Below are positions 22,653 through 33,270 of a stretch of 64,000 bases of DNA, one piece after another. The notes under the pieces are model-generated. The model was not told the DNA's origin, made no database searches, and saw nothing but the letters and a program-made list of their open reading frames with translations. This stretch comes from Nymphaea colorata (Eukaryota > Streptophyta > Magnoliopsida > Nymphaeales > Nymphaeaceae), in the NCBI RefSeq assembly GCF_008831285.2, contig NC_045145.1:12028802-12092801 (forward strand), written 5' to 3'. The translations under genes and the position numbers were made by a program. Every line of letters begins with the position of its first letter. Position 1 is the first letter of the stretch.

Positions 22653-23637
22653 CTCTTTTTCGCTCTCTCCCGCGCGCTCGCTTCTTCAAAAGTTGGAAGG
22701 CCCCTCTTTGGCCCTTTTATGGAATGATGACGCGAACCACAATACCCAACTTCACTCGACGCATGAATTGTGACTCTCAGATTCGTCTAACGTCGGCGGA
22801 GTCCGAGGAATTGATCAAAGCGAAAAGGCGTCGGTTCTCTCGGAAAACTTTGGGGCGATGTAGTTTTTGTGCTTGCTGTCAAACATGAGGCGGTGTTGAA
22901 GTGTAACGTTTAAACCATGTTTAGATGAATAAATGAAAATGAAAGGATTTTAATAGATGGAAGAAAAAGAGAAGAAAAGGTTGGGAAAACTGATGAAAAA
23001 AAAAGAAATGAAAAAAAAGAAACTATTATAAAAGTCTATTTGGATAAAAAAAAAGGAAAAAAATATAAAAACAAGAATGTTTAGCTGCGTAAAAAATAAA
23101 AAGGAAATAAAACAATTTAACTGATGAAAATACCATTAAGGGCCGTTCCATTAAAATCTTTGTCTACGACTGGATAGAGGACCGAGATTCTCATCAATGA
23201 TTGATCTTTCATTTTTGTGAAATGGCCCCATCGGATCTGTTCTGAAGTTCACTTTCCCCACGTTAATCGCCGATGAGACAGTGCAAAGGGTGGTTCATCG
23301 TGAGCAACACCATAACCACAGGAATGTTGTACTTAGACGCACATTACTGTGATTACACGCAGTTGTAAATTTTCACGCTCTCGCACTAAATAAACAATGT
23401 TAAAGGAAAGACGAAATAGAACGACAATAAATCGGAGGCTACCTAGAACATGTAGGCCCTCCAAACTCCACAAGTCCAAGAAGCACTAAGTCCATGAAAG
23501 GTCAGCATATACATATACTCAGAATTGCCAAACTCTGAAAAAAAAATTCAACCATGTCAAGGCAACTAATCGCTCGCACGTGAAAGCACCACTAATGCTC
23601 GCACATAAAAGCACCACTAATCAATTTCTAACTATAA
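22653..23637. other. TRIP4 upstream region
   Basis: Minus-strand promoter and 5' UTR side of TRIP4. The first 200 bases are GC-richer with CpGs, typical for a housekeeping start; no clear TATA box. 22,920-23,130 is an A-rich purine stretch. 23,143-23,232 has a weak inverted GGGCC/GGCCC pair. Nothing coding is seen. Confidence 0.5.
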
Positions 23638-23737
23638 GGACCCGTTTAATGACTGGAATAAAATTGGTGGAGTGGGTAAAATGTGTACGGGCGGGTGAAA
23701 TTTCACTCGCCCGTCTCACACCGTATCAAACAGAGTG

Positions 23738-23820
23738 TGAAATTTCACCCGAAATTACATATGTGATCGGGTGAAATTTCACCCGAAATTACATATGTGA
23801 TCGGGTGAAATTTCACCCGT
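23738..23820. repeat. 34 bp tandem repeat built on an 18 bp palindrome
   Basis: Two and a half copies of a 34 bp unit. Each holds the motif GGTGAAATTTCACC, and most hold the full perfect palindrome CGGGTGAAATTTCACCCG; diverged relatives occur at 23,690-23,710 and 23,840. It is in the subterminal region of the TIR element, where such repeats commonly serve as transposase contact sites. Confidence 0.88.
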
Positions 23821-23859
23821 GAAAAAGTCCCTCCGCACAGATCGGGTGAAATTCCGGAC

Positions 23860-24300
23860 TTTTTTTCCCCTCTTTCGACCATTTTCTCCTCATCGTCTCC
23901 TCCTCCCTCGCAGTGGAGCACTCCTCCTCCCTCACTGTCTCCTCCTCCCTCGCAGTCGAACATTCCTCCTCCCTCACCGTCTTGTCCATTTCTCACCGGC
24001 AGGGAAGAGGGACGCAGTAGTCGTGCGGGCCAGAGCTCCCACCGTCGCCACCGTTCGCCATCGCCATCGTTCGCCGTCGCCACCATTCGCCATCGCCATC
24101 GCCATCGCCATCGCCAGAGGTTTCTCTCCTGCTCTCGCTGTGTCCCTTTCAGAAACGCCCAAAAATTTGTTCTCTGTTTTTCTCTCTTGCTGTCGCTGTC
24201 TCCCTTTCTCTCTTGCTGTTGTTGATGCCTTATTTTTCTGTCTTTCTCTCTTGCTGTCGCTGTCTCTCTGCTCTTGCTGATGCCTGGATATTCTCGGCAG
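23860..24300. repeat. pyrimidine- and GC-rich leader-like block with short repeats
   Basis: Contains iterations of TCCTCCTCCCTCGCAGT, CGCCATCGCCATCG and CTCTCTTGCTGTCGCTGTC. Open frames here (for example 23,819-24,280) are low-complexity products of these repeats and are not called as genes. Confidence 0.7.
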
Positions 24301-24804
24301 TGAAGTAGACTTCACCAGGTTCTTTCCGCCTCTCTTTCTCTTTCATCATCTATCTCTGTTCACAATAAATGGAATGGCTTGCTTGATAAATTTGATGTCA
24401 GTAGCATAGCTTGCCTATTGTTTGATTCTTGGACAAGGTTACTAATCCATGGAAGAGGATACCTACAACAGAGCATTATGAAGACAAACAACTGAGCATG
24501 ATATGAAAGCATGGTAGTTTTGAAAGCATGAATGATTTATTTTGAAAGAAGTGGCTCTCTTTTCCTGTGTGCATCGACCGAACCTGAACTTCTTCATAGG
24601 AAAGCATGATAAACTTGAAATCAGTAGCACAGCTTGTCTATTGTTTCCTTTGTAGATATTACTGTTTTGTATATTCTTTCAATGGCTTTCTTCCAGCATG
24701 CTTCTGTCTGCTGTTTTCAAAATCGACAACCTAAGTTCGGGCATTTGGTGAAAAATTAGTTTAGGCAACAAAAGGTTTTGCTATTTAGCATACTACTGAG
24801 TAAA

Positions 24805-24873
24805 CAATCTGAGCTAGTAAAGGGGGCCAATCTGAGCTAGTAAAGGGGGCCAATCTGAGCTAGTAAAGGACGC
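24805..24873 (+). repeat. 23 bp tandem repeat, three copies
   Basis: Unit CAATCTGAGCTAGTAAAGGG plus three bases, three times head to tail (starts 24,805, 24,828, 24,851). The third copy runs straight into the DPH2-like coding fragment; because 23 is not a multiple of three, only the third copy is in its frame. Confidence 0.92.
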
Positions 24874-24985
24874 CTATCGAGTTTTTGATGCATTGAGGAG
24901 GGAAATTGAGCTTTCGCTTGAAGGGTGTGGTGACAGCAGCAGAGACGACCAGCTATATGTGATGGCTGATACGACTTACGGAAAT
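24857..24985 (+). pseudogene. diphthamide synthesis protein 2 (DPH2)-like gene fragment
   Basis: Forty-three codons reading ELVKDAYRVFDALRREIELS... and then QLYVMADTTYGN. DPH2, with DPH1, builds the 3-amino-3-carboxypropyl group on eEF2 histidine, the first step of diphthamide. The pattern 'L-K-D, helix of a dozen residues, then Y/F-V-M/L-A/G-D-T-T/S-Y-G' is the family's N-terminal segment; the conserved Cys-Cys pair that follows in DPH1/DPH2 is missing because the match stops at YGN, and a stop follows at 25,001. No start codon or other exon is present. Read as an exon piece carried by the surrounding TIR element. Recognised from family memory only. Confidence 0.6.
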
Positions 24986-25840
24986 TGGAGGATTTCTTCA
25001 TAACAGCCTACCACTCACTACTAGTACCTGTTCATGATCAGTCCATAACTCCCAAACTAGTAATGCAGTTCCGGTTCTACTGGAAAACTTTTTCATAACA
25101 TCAAGGTTTGCTAGCAGCCACTTCAATGGCTGAGACATATACAACCAAAAGAGAGTTAAAACCCTTGCAAATTGGTGCTCAATCAGAAACGGTGAGCAAT
25201 TATAGGGTGACCAATTATAGGTAGAGCTCTCTCCATCCCATTGGCATCGCTAGGACAGAGGCAGGCAATTGATCATCATCTTATCAATTTGCTGCATGAT
25301 GAATTAGTATATCCTTGCTGACCCATTTCCCTCTACCATCCAGGACCCGTCAAGGATGACGAAGTCATCCACAAAGATCTTGGAAAAATGGAGATCGGCC
25401 TCATAGGCTTGCCAACATTGAACTAACCCTCATATCTTATCAAATTCATACTTGAAGTGCTCTTTCTATTGCATAAAACTGTTGTTGGTAATGCATGCTT
25501 AATGCGTAGGTGTAGACATTAGCATTTTGTTGTTTTGGAAGTTCATCCTCCAATTTCTTCCCACATCAAATTGAGGAGGAGAAGGAAAAAAAACAACTAC
25601 TAATAGTTCTGAAAAAGTCTCTCAATTTTTCTACCATGTGCATCAAACAGGGTTAATTTTACCCTGCAAAAACTACCATGTGCATCAAACATGGTTAAAT
25701 TCATTAAGTTAAATTCTTCCTGTGCATCAAACAGGACCTCAGATTGGAGGAAGGAGAAATTTTATCCTGTAAATTTTTCCAGAAAAATTTACCATGATAA
25801 ATTTACCACGTTAAATTCTTCCTTATCATCAAACTGGCCC

Positions 25841-26125
25841 TAAGGGAAACCAAAGAAGGAGTTTAGGATGTCGCCATTGCCAGCATGCTTGTGGTCCTAC
25901 AGCGTCATACTTGGAGAAGACCTCCAAACCTACCAGGCTGAGGGAGATGAGGTTGAGGCCAAACATGAGACTGGCGAACAAGACAGGTAGGATGACGCTG
26001 AAAACGTAGAGGAAGAACTTCATCAAGCAACACTTGTGTTCCACCACCATTTCCTCCTCACCCCCACAAGAGGGCGCGTGCGCACACACACACAGGGAGG
26101 GAGGAACAACATACCTTTTGGATAG
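25841..26125. other. spacer between the TIR element and copia E
   Basis: A minus-strand open frame of 86 codons (26,089-25,829) has a hydrophobic middle segment that would form one or two membrane helices, but it overlaps the end of the TIR element and has no recognisable family. A short CA repeat is at about 26,080. Confidence 0.4.
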
Positions 26126-26577
26126 TGGCCAAGAGCCCTATCCCTTGGCCAAGAGCCCTATCCCTTTATCTGGTAAAGGCAAGGGCCCACTAGCTTGACT
26201 TGCAAACATTTCTCAAATAAAAGATTTTTATTAACAAATTTGAGATTTACATTACTTGTTTCTCCAAAAATTTGTTTCTCCAAAAATCTCTCACTGGCCG
26301 TAACCGTGAGCTGACTGGTTATTTAAGCCCAGCACTACCCAATCTAGGGTTTTATTCTATGGGATTACCCTAATTGATTCTCATAGAAGCAAACCAATTG
26401 ATTCTTGCTTCATCATCTTCTCCCTCGTCTCTTCTTCTTCCTCTTTCAGCAACAACTGCTACCGGCCTCTTTCAGTGCTTCTACTGTATGTGCGCTCATT
26501 CTGGAGTCTTCGTTGGTCAGCTTGCTCAGGAAACGCAGAACTGCTTAGGGCGTCATTCAGCTGCATCAACTTCAACA
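26126..26577 (+). repeat. 5' LTR of copia E, start uncertain
   Basis: Ends CTTCAACA one base before a primer-site motif. It has a promoter-like TTATTTAAGCCC near 26,320. A 20 bp tandem pair (TGGCCAAGAGCCCTATCCCT at 26,126 and 26,146) begins with TG and may mark the LTR start; no second LTR is present to confirm it. Confidence 0.55.
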
Positions 26578-26832
26578 GTGGTATAAGAGCGTAGGAGATC
26601 AATATCATCTGAAACCAATTGATTCTTGCTTCATCATCTTCTCCCTCGTCTCTTCTTCTTCCTCTTTCAGCAACAGCTGCTACCGGCCTCTTTCAGTGCT
26701 TCTATTGTACGTGCGCTCATTCTGGAGACTTCATTGGTCAGCTTGCTCAGGAAACGCAGAACTACTCAGGGCGTCATTCAGCTGCATCAACTTCAACAGT
26801 GGTATCAGAGCGTAGGAGATCAATATCATCTA
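26391..26832 (+). repeat. 221 bp tandem duplication across LTR end, primer site and leader
   Basis: Copies at 26,391-26,611 and 26,612-26,832 are about 95% alike. Each contains the LTR 3' edge, a primer-site motif and the first bases of the leader. The first primer site reads TGGTATAAGAGCG (26,579) and the second TGGTATCAGAGCG (26,800), so only the inner one keeps the tRNA-Met match. Confidence 0.92.
26800..26811 (+). other. primer binding site of copia E (inner copy)
   Basis: TGGTATCAGAGC, complementary to initiator tRNA-Met, one base after an LTR-like CA end. Confidence 0.82.
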
Positions 26833-27417
26833 AAACAAGTAAGTAACTTTCGAACAATGAAACCTACTGGCATGCTATAATGATATAAATTGATACATCA
26901 ATAGAAAGCTATCATGGATGCTTGAAGCATGCTAGATTATATAACTTGCAGTATGTTAGAAAATATTACATGCACGAGTAGTTCTAGTTAAAACAAAGAC
27001 ACTTTCTACTCCTCTCGAAGGTTTCTGGTCAAAGGTGTTGTAGACTAGAAACCCTCCTCTCTCTGACGACAGCTAGCGCTATCGGTGACCATAGCTCTTC
27101 CGGTGACAAGCAGTGCTGCCAGCGACACATAGCAGAGATTACTCTACCCAACAACAATAAAAGAAAAGGGGAAATGAAATCATAACCCTCATTGAGGGTC
27201 TGGCCAGAAAGCGCTCACGCGCAAGAATGAGAGAAGGAGATCACCTCTATTGTTTTTTTTTTTCCTCCCTGGTTTGACCGGAGTGTCTCTTGTCGTTCCT
27301 CTTAGAGTCATTTTTGCCTTAGCGACAAAACCCCAAGGTTGTCGGCTCTATGAGTGCGGCTGGAGAAGCTTTTGTTGTTTCTCCCTTCTGTCACAACCGG
27401 AGATCTTTTTCCGGCAG
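26833..27417. other. unassigned sequence in copia E
   Basis: Follows the primer site where gag should be, but I find no gag frame. CT-rich and GC-moderate, with no repeat family recognised. Confidence 0.4.
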
Positions 27418-27603
27418 ACTCAAGTGGGATTGGTCATTTGCCGTCCAAACACCCCATTGGGGTGTGGTGAGGGCTATTCCCACCCAAATGGAACCAAACT
27501 GCCTCCAAGGGGCGGTTTTGACAAGCAAATGGGGCCTGCGCAGTGTGCAAGCCCGGTCCTGGCGCACAGTGTGTGACAGCGCATCATTATTATTATTATT
27601 ATT

Positions 27604-27654
<51 letters not shown>

Positions 27655-28052
27655 AACTTTATGATATGAAATAAGGGTTTTTGGTATAAAAGCATAAAAA
27701 CCCCCTTTTTTGTTTAATTTATTTAAAAAGCATATAAAGTTGGTTTTTTTCATTATAAAAGGGTGGTCGGATTCGTTTTAAGCTACAAAAACATATTTTG
27801 GTGCGAGGATGAAGCGTAAAACAAGGGAGGTCTGTGCACACGCGCGCGATGCTTATAGCACCAGACTTTGTTGTTTTGAACTTTATTTTGGATTTTGAGT
27901 TTCAAATGCTTAATTTAGATCTAAACTTGGGTTTGAATCTAATTTAGATCTGAGAGTTGGATTTTGGATTTGAATCTTTTGTCTAAATTTGGGTGTTGTG
28001 CTTGGGTTGGGTAAAATAATGTAGTCTTTTGGAAAAATTTGGGATGATTACA
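27418..28052 (-). repeat. fragment of a long LTR (same family as 48,591-50,133), reversed
   Basis: On the minus strand it begins TGTAATCATCCCAAATTTTT at 28,052 and follows the solo LTR at 48,591 in order: the region rich in AGATCCAAATTAGA-like text, the CGCACCAAAATATG segment, then the block with CCCCAA/TTGGGG runs and ATCCCACTT at about 27,420. The rest of the LTR is missing on the left. A TA microsatellite has expanded inside it. Confidence 0.82.
27583..27651. repeat. ATT then TA microsatellite
   Basis: About seven ATT units followed by some 22 TA units. Confidence 0.95.
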
Positions 28053-28059
28053 TTATCAA

Positions 28060-28818
28060 ATTGAGTAAATGTTCTGGATGAGGAAATCAAATCCATAAAA
28101 AAGAATAAAGTATGAGAATTAGTAGATCTTCCTAAAGAAATAAAACTCAGTGGGTATAAATGGGTGCTAAAGAAAAAGTATGAGGTTGATGGATCAGTCG
28201 AGATTAAAGCAAGACCAGTGGCGAAAGGTTTTTCCCAAGAAAGGAATTGATTATTTAGAAACATATTCATTGGTTGCAAAATTTGCATAAATTAGAATAA
28301 TTTTGGCTATCGCAGCCGTACAGGACTCTCTGGAAAGGTCAGGACTAATGTATGGCGATATTTGTCAGATGGATGTAAAGACTGTTTTTCTAAATGGTGA
28401 GTTAAAAAAAAAAACTATATTTATGACACAACCACAAAGATATGTCATCAAAGAAAATAAAAACAAACTATACAATTTGAATAAATTCATGTATGACTTG
28501 AAGTAGTTGCCTAGGCAGTGGTATTTTACCTTTCATAAAACAATCTCTAAACTTGGATATGTAGTAAATCAGCTAGACTACTGTGTATATGTTTGGAAAA
28601 GTGAGAGTCTCTTTTGCATCTTGTCATTATATGTAGACAACATTTTACTAACTGGAAATGATAACAAAATTATACTAAAAACAAAGACTTGGCTGAACGA
28701 AAGCTTCAAAATGAAAGACATGAGTGAAGCATCCTATGTCTTAGAAATAAAAATCGCTCGAGATAGAAACTCAAGAATTCTAAGTTTGAGCCAAGAACGA
28801 TATATTGATTATATCTTA
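28060..28818 (+). pseudogene. copia E reverse transcriptase, first part
   Basis: Frames over 28,070-28,830 carry the start of copia reverse transcriptase: DEEIKSIKKN, then KWVLKKKYEVDGSVE, QMDVKTVFLNGEL, LPRQWYFTFHK, YVDNILLTGND and SLSQERYIDYIL. The catalytic YVDD reads YVDN (about 28,633), so the second active-site Asp is lost. A stop at 28,504 and several frame changes are present. It ends exactly at the TTA target site of the inserted TIR element. Confidence 0.88.
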
Positions 28819-31800
28819 GGGGCCGTTTGATGAACAGGAAATACACTGTTCATCGAGAAATAAAATTCAAATATTTAAAATTTTTCCACCGTATCAAACG
28901 GGGAAAAATTTATTCGACCGTTAAGGTCGATTCCGGGTAATTTTTTCTGGAAAAAAATTTCCACCTGCGGAGACGGAAATTTTTTTCGAGAAATAATTTT
29001 TTGCCCGTTAGGGCACGCGAGCGCTCTCGCGTCTTCCTTCTCTTCCTTCCCGTGCCGCAGCCGCTCCCTCTTCTTTCCCGTTGTCTCACAGGCGCTCCCT
29101 CTTCAGCCGCGTCGTCTCACAGCTACGTCGTCTCATAGCCGCTCCCTCCACTCCACCTGAGCAGTGCAGCCGCGAGCCTCCCGTGCCTCTCTTTCTCGCA
29201 AGGTAGTGTCTCTCTCTCTCCCTCTCTCATTCTCTCTCTTGTTCCCCTCTCCAAGTCGGCCTTTGCAATGGAGCCCTTTCTAATCCGCTGAAGCAACCTG
29301 CGCAGCCTCTTCATCTTCGTCTCCGCCTCTCTCTTTCTTTCCCCATCTGTTGCAATCTAGACAGAGGGAGAAGATAAAGAGGACTCGCCAGATCGCCAGA
29401 TTAACTCACCATCTCTTTTCCTTGCCGTCAGAGAGAACCGCTGCTGAGTGGCGCTGCTCCTGATCCTCCTTCTCAACAGAAGTCCTTTGTAAGTCTCTCT
29501 CTCCCTATCTGCTTTGTCATAAGCAGCCTGAATGCGTCCGATTAGGTCACGGTTAGGGTTTCTCGTTTTTTCCTCTTTTTTTGTGAAATATTCGGTATAG
29601 CACATTGTAAGCAGCCTGAATGCGTCCGTAACATGGGGCACGACGTTTTTTGGTATGATGTTTGAACATTGTAAAACACACAACTTCAGATCTTAGATTG
29701 ATTCACATATATTTTCATTATCACAATGATATCAGAACATTTGTCTTGAATGTTGTAATCCTCTGAATATTCTCAACATCAGGTCGAGCAGGTCCTCGCA
29801 AGCTTACTCCTTCACACGTTCTGTTGCTCAAAGATTATTTTTGTTTTGAATTATGAAGCAAGGGTTAATCAAGTTCAAGTGGAGACGAAATGAGGCCCCT
29901 GTTTGCCTCAGTAGTGACAGAAGCTACTACTGTAGCTTCCCAATTTAAAATGATTTCTGGTCAACCTACCCATCCAGGAGCTTAATTTGCCCACTCACAG
30001 AGGCCACACTCAAAAAGGAATCATGTAAGGCTTGACACCATGATCACATGATCAGTGGGATTAATTAAATGATGTGCGACCCTTTTCCCCTTGTAGTTCA
30101 TGGTCTCACGCCTCGAGGGATTCCTCTTACTATGCAACACGATAAGCTTTCCTGCCAACCTTTGATTGTTAGGCATTTTCTGATCTGTTTCTTAGGCCTT
30201 TGTCCTTCAAAAATCTGGGAGCTCTGCCTAACATTCCATAGTTTTTCTAGAAGCCTTTCTTGTAATCTGTTTATTCAGTCTTTCCGTTTCCAGAATCCAG
30301 CAGTCCTGCATGTTAATGGCCTCTATTGCCGTCCCTCACTACACATGGATCTTAGCTGGGTGTGGTTTAAATTACGTTGAGATACCGAAGTATGTGATAC
30401 ACAAGTTACAAAACTAGATCTGGTGTGAAGAGAGCTACTGTCTGAAATTCAATGGTGATTTCAGGCATTTTTTTTATTTTATTCAAATAGGAGTACCTAA
30501 AGTTTTGAAAAAGTAAAAAGCCTAAACTTACTTAAACATAAGAACATCGTGTAAACATAAGAACATCGTCTTCGTCCAGATTTTACTTGTGGAAGGTGTG
30601 TAGGTAATTAATCCTTCCGTTGATTGTATCTTCATACTATGAAGGTTCTCTTGCAGTTTACTTTGTACTGTTGAATCACTGTTGTATTGTTTGAGCACAG
30701 ACCAGTAAATAATCTGTGGCCTTTTCATTGCATAATTTGCCTACACGGTTCTTGATCCTCGATCTGAACAAAGCTCCTCGCGTTATGGTTTATGGAGAAC
30801 TATATTTTCATACAAGGTCTTGGTCCATCTCACTAAGTGGTTGAACTTAATGACATTGAAGTTCAAGAAAATCAAGAGATCAACAAAGTTCGCACAGTTT
30901 GATAGTGGTCTGCGTACCCCAACTTGCCTAAGAAAATTCAATTTTTATAAAGAGTGAAAGTTGGAGAAAATTTTACATTGTGGAGTAGACAAGCTGATCC
31001 ATAAGTGGATTTCCAGGCTTTCAACCATGGAGATGACAGTAGTTCTCTACTAAGATTTAGGACAAACAGCTTCAATGTTTGATTTTTGGTGTATAATTTT
31101 TTTGAAAGTATACAATTAGATTGTACAATTAAATTGTAATGTTTGGTGGGTTTTGAAGGCTTCTTACTGGTGAGCATTAATTACAAATCTAGATTGTGAT
31201 TTGATGAGCTTTTGACTGATATATAAAACTGGTCCAGTGGGCTTCAATTCCTGGCCTCTTATAATGATGTATAAAATTTGTTGGCGTCCGCTTTATTTTG
31301 GTACAAGTCATTTTTGCAATAGATGTTGGAAAGGGAGAAGGCTTTTTTTTCGGTTTGTTCTTCCTTCTGAGCCGTCAGTTATCTATATACTTTATTTGAG
31401 GGGAGTTGAGCTTCTTGATTATAAAACTATCTTTGGATCTGATTCTCAATTGATTAAACAACAATTTAATTCATCTCCTGCTATGGTGGTGGTCATCTCG
31501 TCAAATTTCTTTTTCGCATTTTTCTGACTGGTCATACCAACTTTACCTTTGGTCATTTGAAGTGCTTTTTGTTTTACTCTACGGAAAATACTGCATGCCC
31601 ATTTCAAATGTAAAATAGTAAAAGTGGGTGCTTAATTGGTGCAGCTACCGAGGATTTTACCAAATTTACTTGTAGTAATTAGTTCATAAACCTTCACTCC
31701 GGAGTTGACGAAATTTTTACAATGGTTAGATGGTTACCATGCGATCCTTTGGTTGTCATGCAAAATTGCAAATAACTCCTAATAGATCTGATACTACGTT

Positions 31801-32759
31801 AGCTTCAGCGACTGCAATCCTTTGGGTTGCTGATGACACTGGTCTGTTGATGTCATGGTTGGCTGCATCCAAACGTTCTAATTCGTGAGTTTAGCTTCCA
31901 ATTTCTATTGTGGGACTGGTATTTGAGGCGCATGTTGTGTTTCTCTCTAACATGGAAATATTCATTCATTTCATTGCTCTTGTCTTAAGATGGAAGGGAA
32001 TGAACAATTGTTTCATTAAGTTGACTTCGTATTTGCTATGGTATACATTTTCTTATGCAGGTTCTTCATTTGTCTTGGTGTCCTTATTTTCTTATGCATG
32101 TTCTTCATTTGTTTTGGTGCTTCAACTTAAATAAACATTGCTTGACAAGAAGCTGATCAGCTCTTTGAGTTGCTCTACTATTTCTGCTGCTAGCCATTGT
32201 TTTTTGTTCCTATCATTGATGGGACTATGTATGTTGTGTTGACGTTGCGCCTTGTTGTTGAATTGTATGGTATGTTTGATAGTCTATTGACGTGTTGTTG
32301 AATTTTGGAAATTTTATGGCTTTCATGTTTGTTATATGTTCCTTATAATTGAGTTGTTGCATCCACGTAATGGAGCGTGAAATGCAATTGGGCAACAATT
32401 CAGTACTTCGTAATGAATATCTCAATTTAGAATGTTAAAATTGTGATTTTGTTTTCATGCAATCGATTGTGTGGGCGAGTATGTCCAGTTTATACGTTCA
32501 TACATGCATAACCATTGTTGTTGCCATTTTTTTGTAAATCTGGATAAATGTTTCCTTATTATCAAACTAAGAATTAAATTTCTGGAAATATATTTCTGTA
32601 CTATCAAACTTAGAAATATAGAATTGGAAATATATTTCTGAGTCATCACACACACACCAAAATTGGAATCGGAAAAATTTTTTCTATTCCATTTTTCCAT
32701 TTCCTATATTTCCAGCAATATATTTCCAGAAATTTTTTTCCAGGCCATCAAACGGCCCC
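28819..32759. mobile_element. PIF/Harbinger-like TIR element inserted in copia E (3.94 kb)
   Basis: Left end GGGGCCGTTTGATG and right end complement GGGGCCGTTTGATG are identical over 14 bp. TTA lies on both sides (28,816-28,818 and 32,760-32,762). Joining the flanks with one TTA gives continuous copia reverse transcriptase frame, which proves the insertion boundaries. No transposase (neither the DDE nuclease nor the Myb-like partner) is seen, so it is non-autonomous. The left end carries a GC- and CT-rich leader-like block (29,000-29,520) similar in style to the element at 23,638. A 20 bp direct repeat AAGCAGCCTGAATGCGTCCG occurs at 29,521 and 29,611. The remaining 29,700-32,700 is AT-rich with no gene recognised; right subterminal repeats of TTCTGGAAATATATTTCTG-type text occur at 32,570-32,740. 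Confidence 0.88.
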
Positions 32760-32762
32760 TTA

Positions 32763-33270
32763 TAGAAGTTCTGAATGCATGATTGCAAACTTATTGAGAC
32801 TCTCATAGCTAAAAGAGCAAATCTAAGCAGAAGTGATTGTCCATATAAAAAACAACATAAATTAAATGTTTGATATGCACAAGTTGTTAGCAGTTTAATG
32901 TATCTAATGCTATGCACAAGACCTGACATAAGCTTTTTTATTGGTCTTGTAGCCGCTACCAAAGGAATCTTGGTTGGCCTCACTGGTAAGTAGTTAAAAG
33001 AATTTTTCAGTGTATTAAAAGAACGAAAGGACTAAAATTGTCCTACCAAGCTTATGAGTTAACTCTAGTTAGTTATTATGATGCAGATTTTGTTGACTGT
33101 AAAGACGATATATGTGTCTCTTTCGAGATGGAGTGAATGTCTTCTTGTAAGAAATAAAGATGTGTTGCTCAGCACACACAAGAAGCAGAGTATATAGCAT
33201 GTAATGTCGCAACTATATTTGTTGTCTGGATAAATCTGTTTTTGGAAGATGTGAAGTTACTCTGTTTCTA
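32763..33270 (+). pseudogene. copia E reverse transcriptase end and RNase H, second part
   Basis: After the TIR element the frame resumes with KF.MHDCKLIETLIAKRANLS, then SSLMYLMLCTRPDISF, and after a gap AEYIACNVATIFVVWINLFLEDV of RNase H. Many stops and frame changes. It ends without polypurine tract or LTR. Confidence 0.85.

Larger units (their letters stand above)
23638..25840. mobile_element. PIF/Harbinger-like TIR element with captured host sequence (2.2 kb)
   Basis: Left end GGACCCGTTTAATG and right end (as complement) GGGCCAGTTTGATG form about 14 bp imperfect terminal inverted repeats. The flanks are TAA at 23,635-23,637 and TAA at 25,841-25,843, the 3 bp TWA duplication typical of PIF/Harbinger. 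No transposase is present, so the element is non-autonomous. A second copy of the right-end motif sits inside at about 25,717-25,745. It carries palindromic repeats near the left end, a GC-rich leader-like block (23,860-24,300) and a DPH2-like fragment, which fits a Pack-type gene-capturing element. Confidence 0.72.
26126..33270 (+). mobile_element. Ty1/copia retrotransposon E, heavily disrupted
   Basis: Remains of one copia: LTR and primer site (26,126-26,832), leader-like sequence, then reverse transcriptase to RNase H in two blocks (28,060-28,818 and 32,763-33,270) separated by a 3.9 kb TIR element. Gag, protease and integrase are missing; in their place are about 600 bp of unassigned sequence and a reversed long-LTR fragment. 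No 3' LTR is found. That the LTR and the pol pieces belong to the same element is inferred from order and strand. Confidence 0.7.

Noticed and set aside
23143-23232. Possible 90 bp MITE with GGGCC ends
   Set aside because: Inverted ends match at only about 14 of 19 bases and there is no target duplication.
27391-27753. 120 codon minus frame with a Tyr-Ile run
   Set aside because: Runs through the TA microsatellite and a non-coding LTR fragment.
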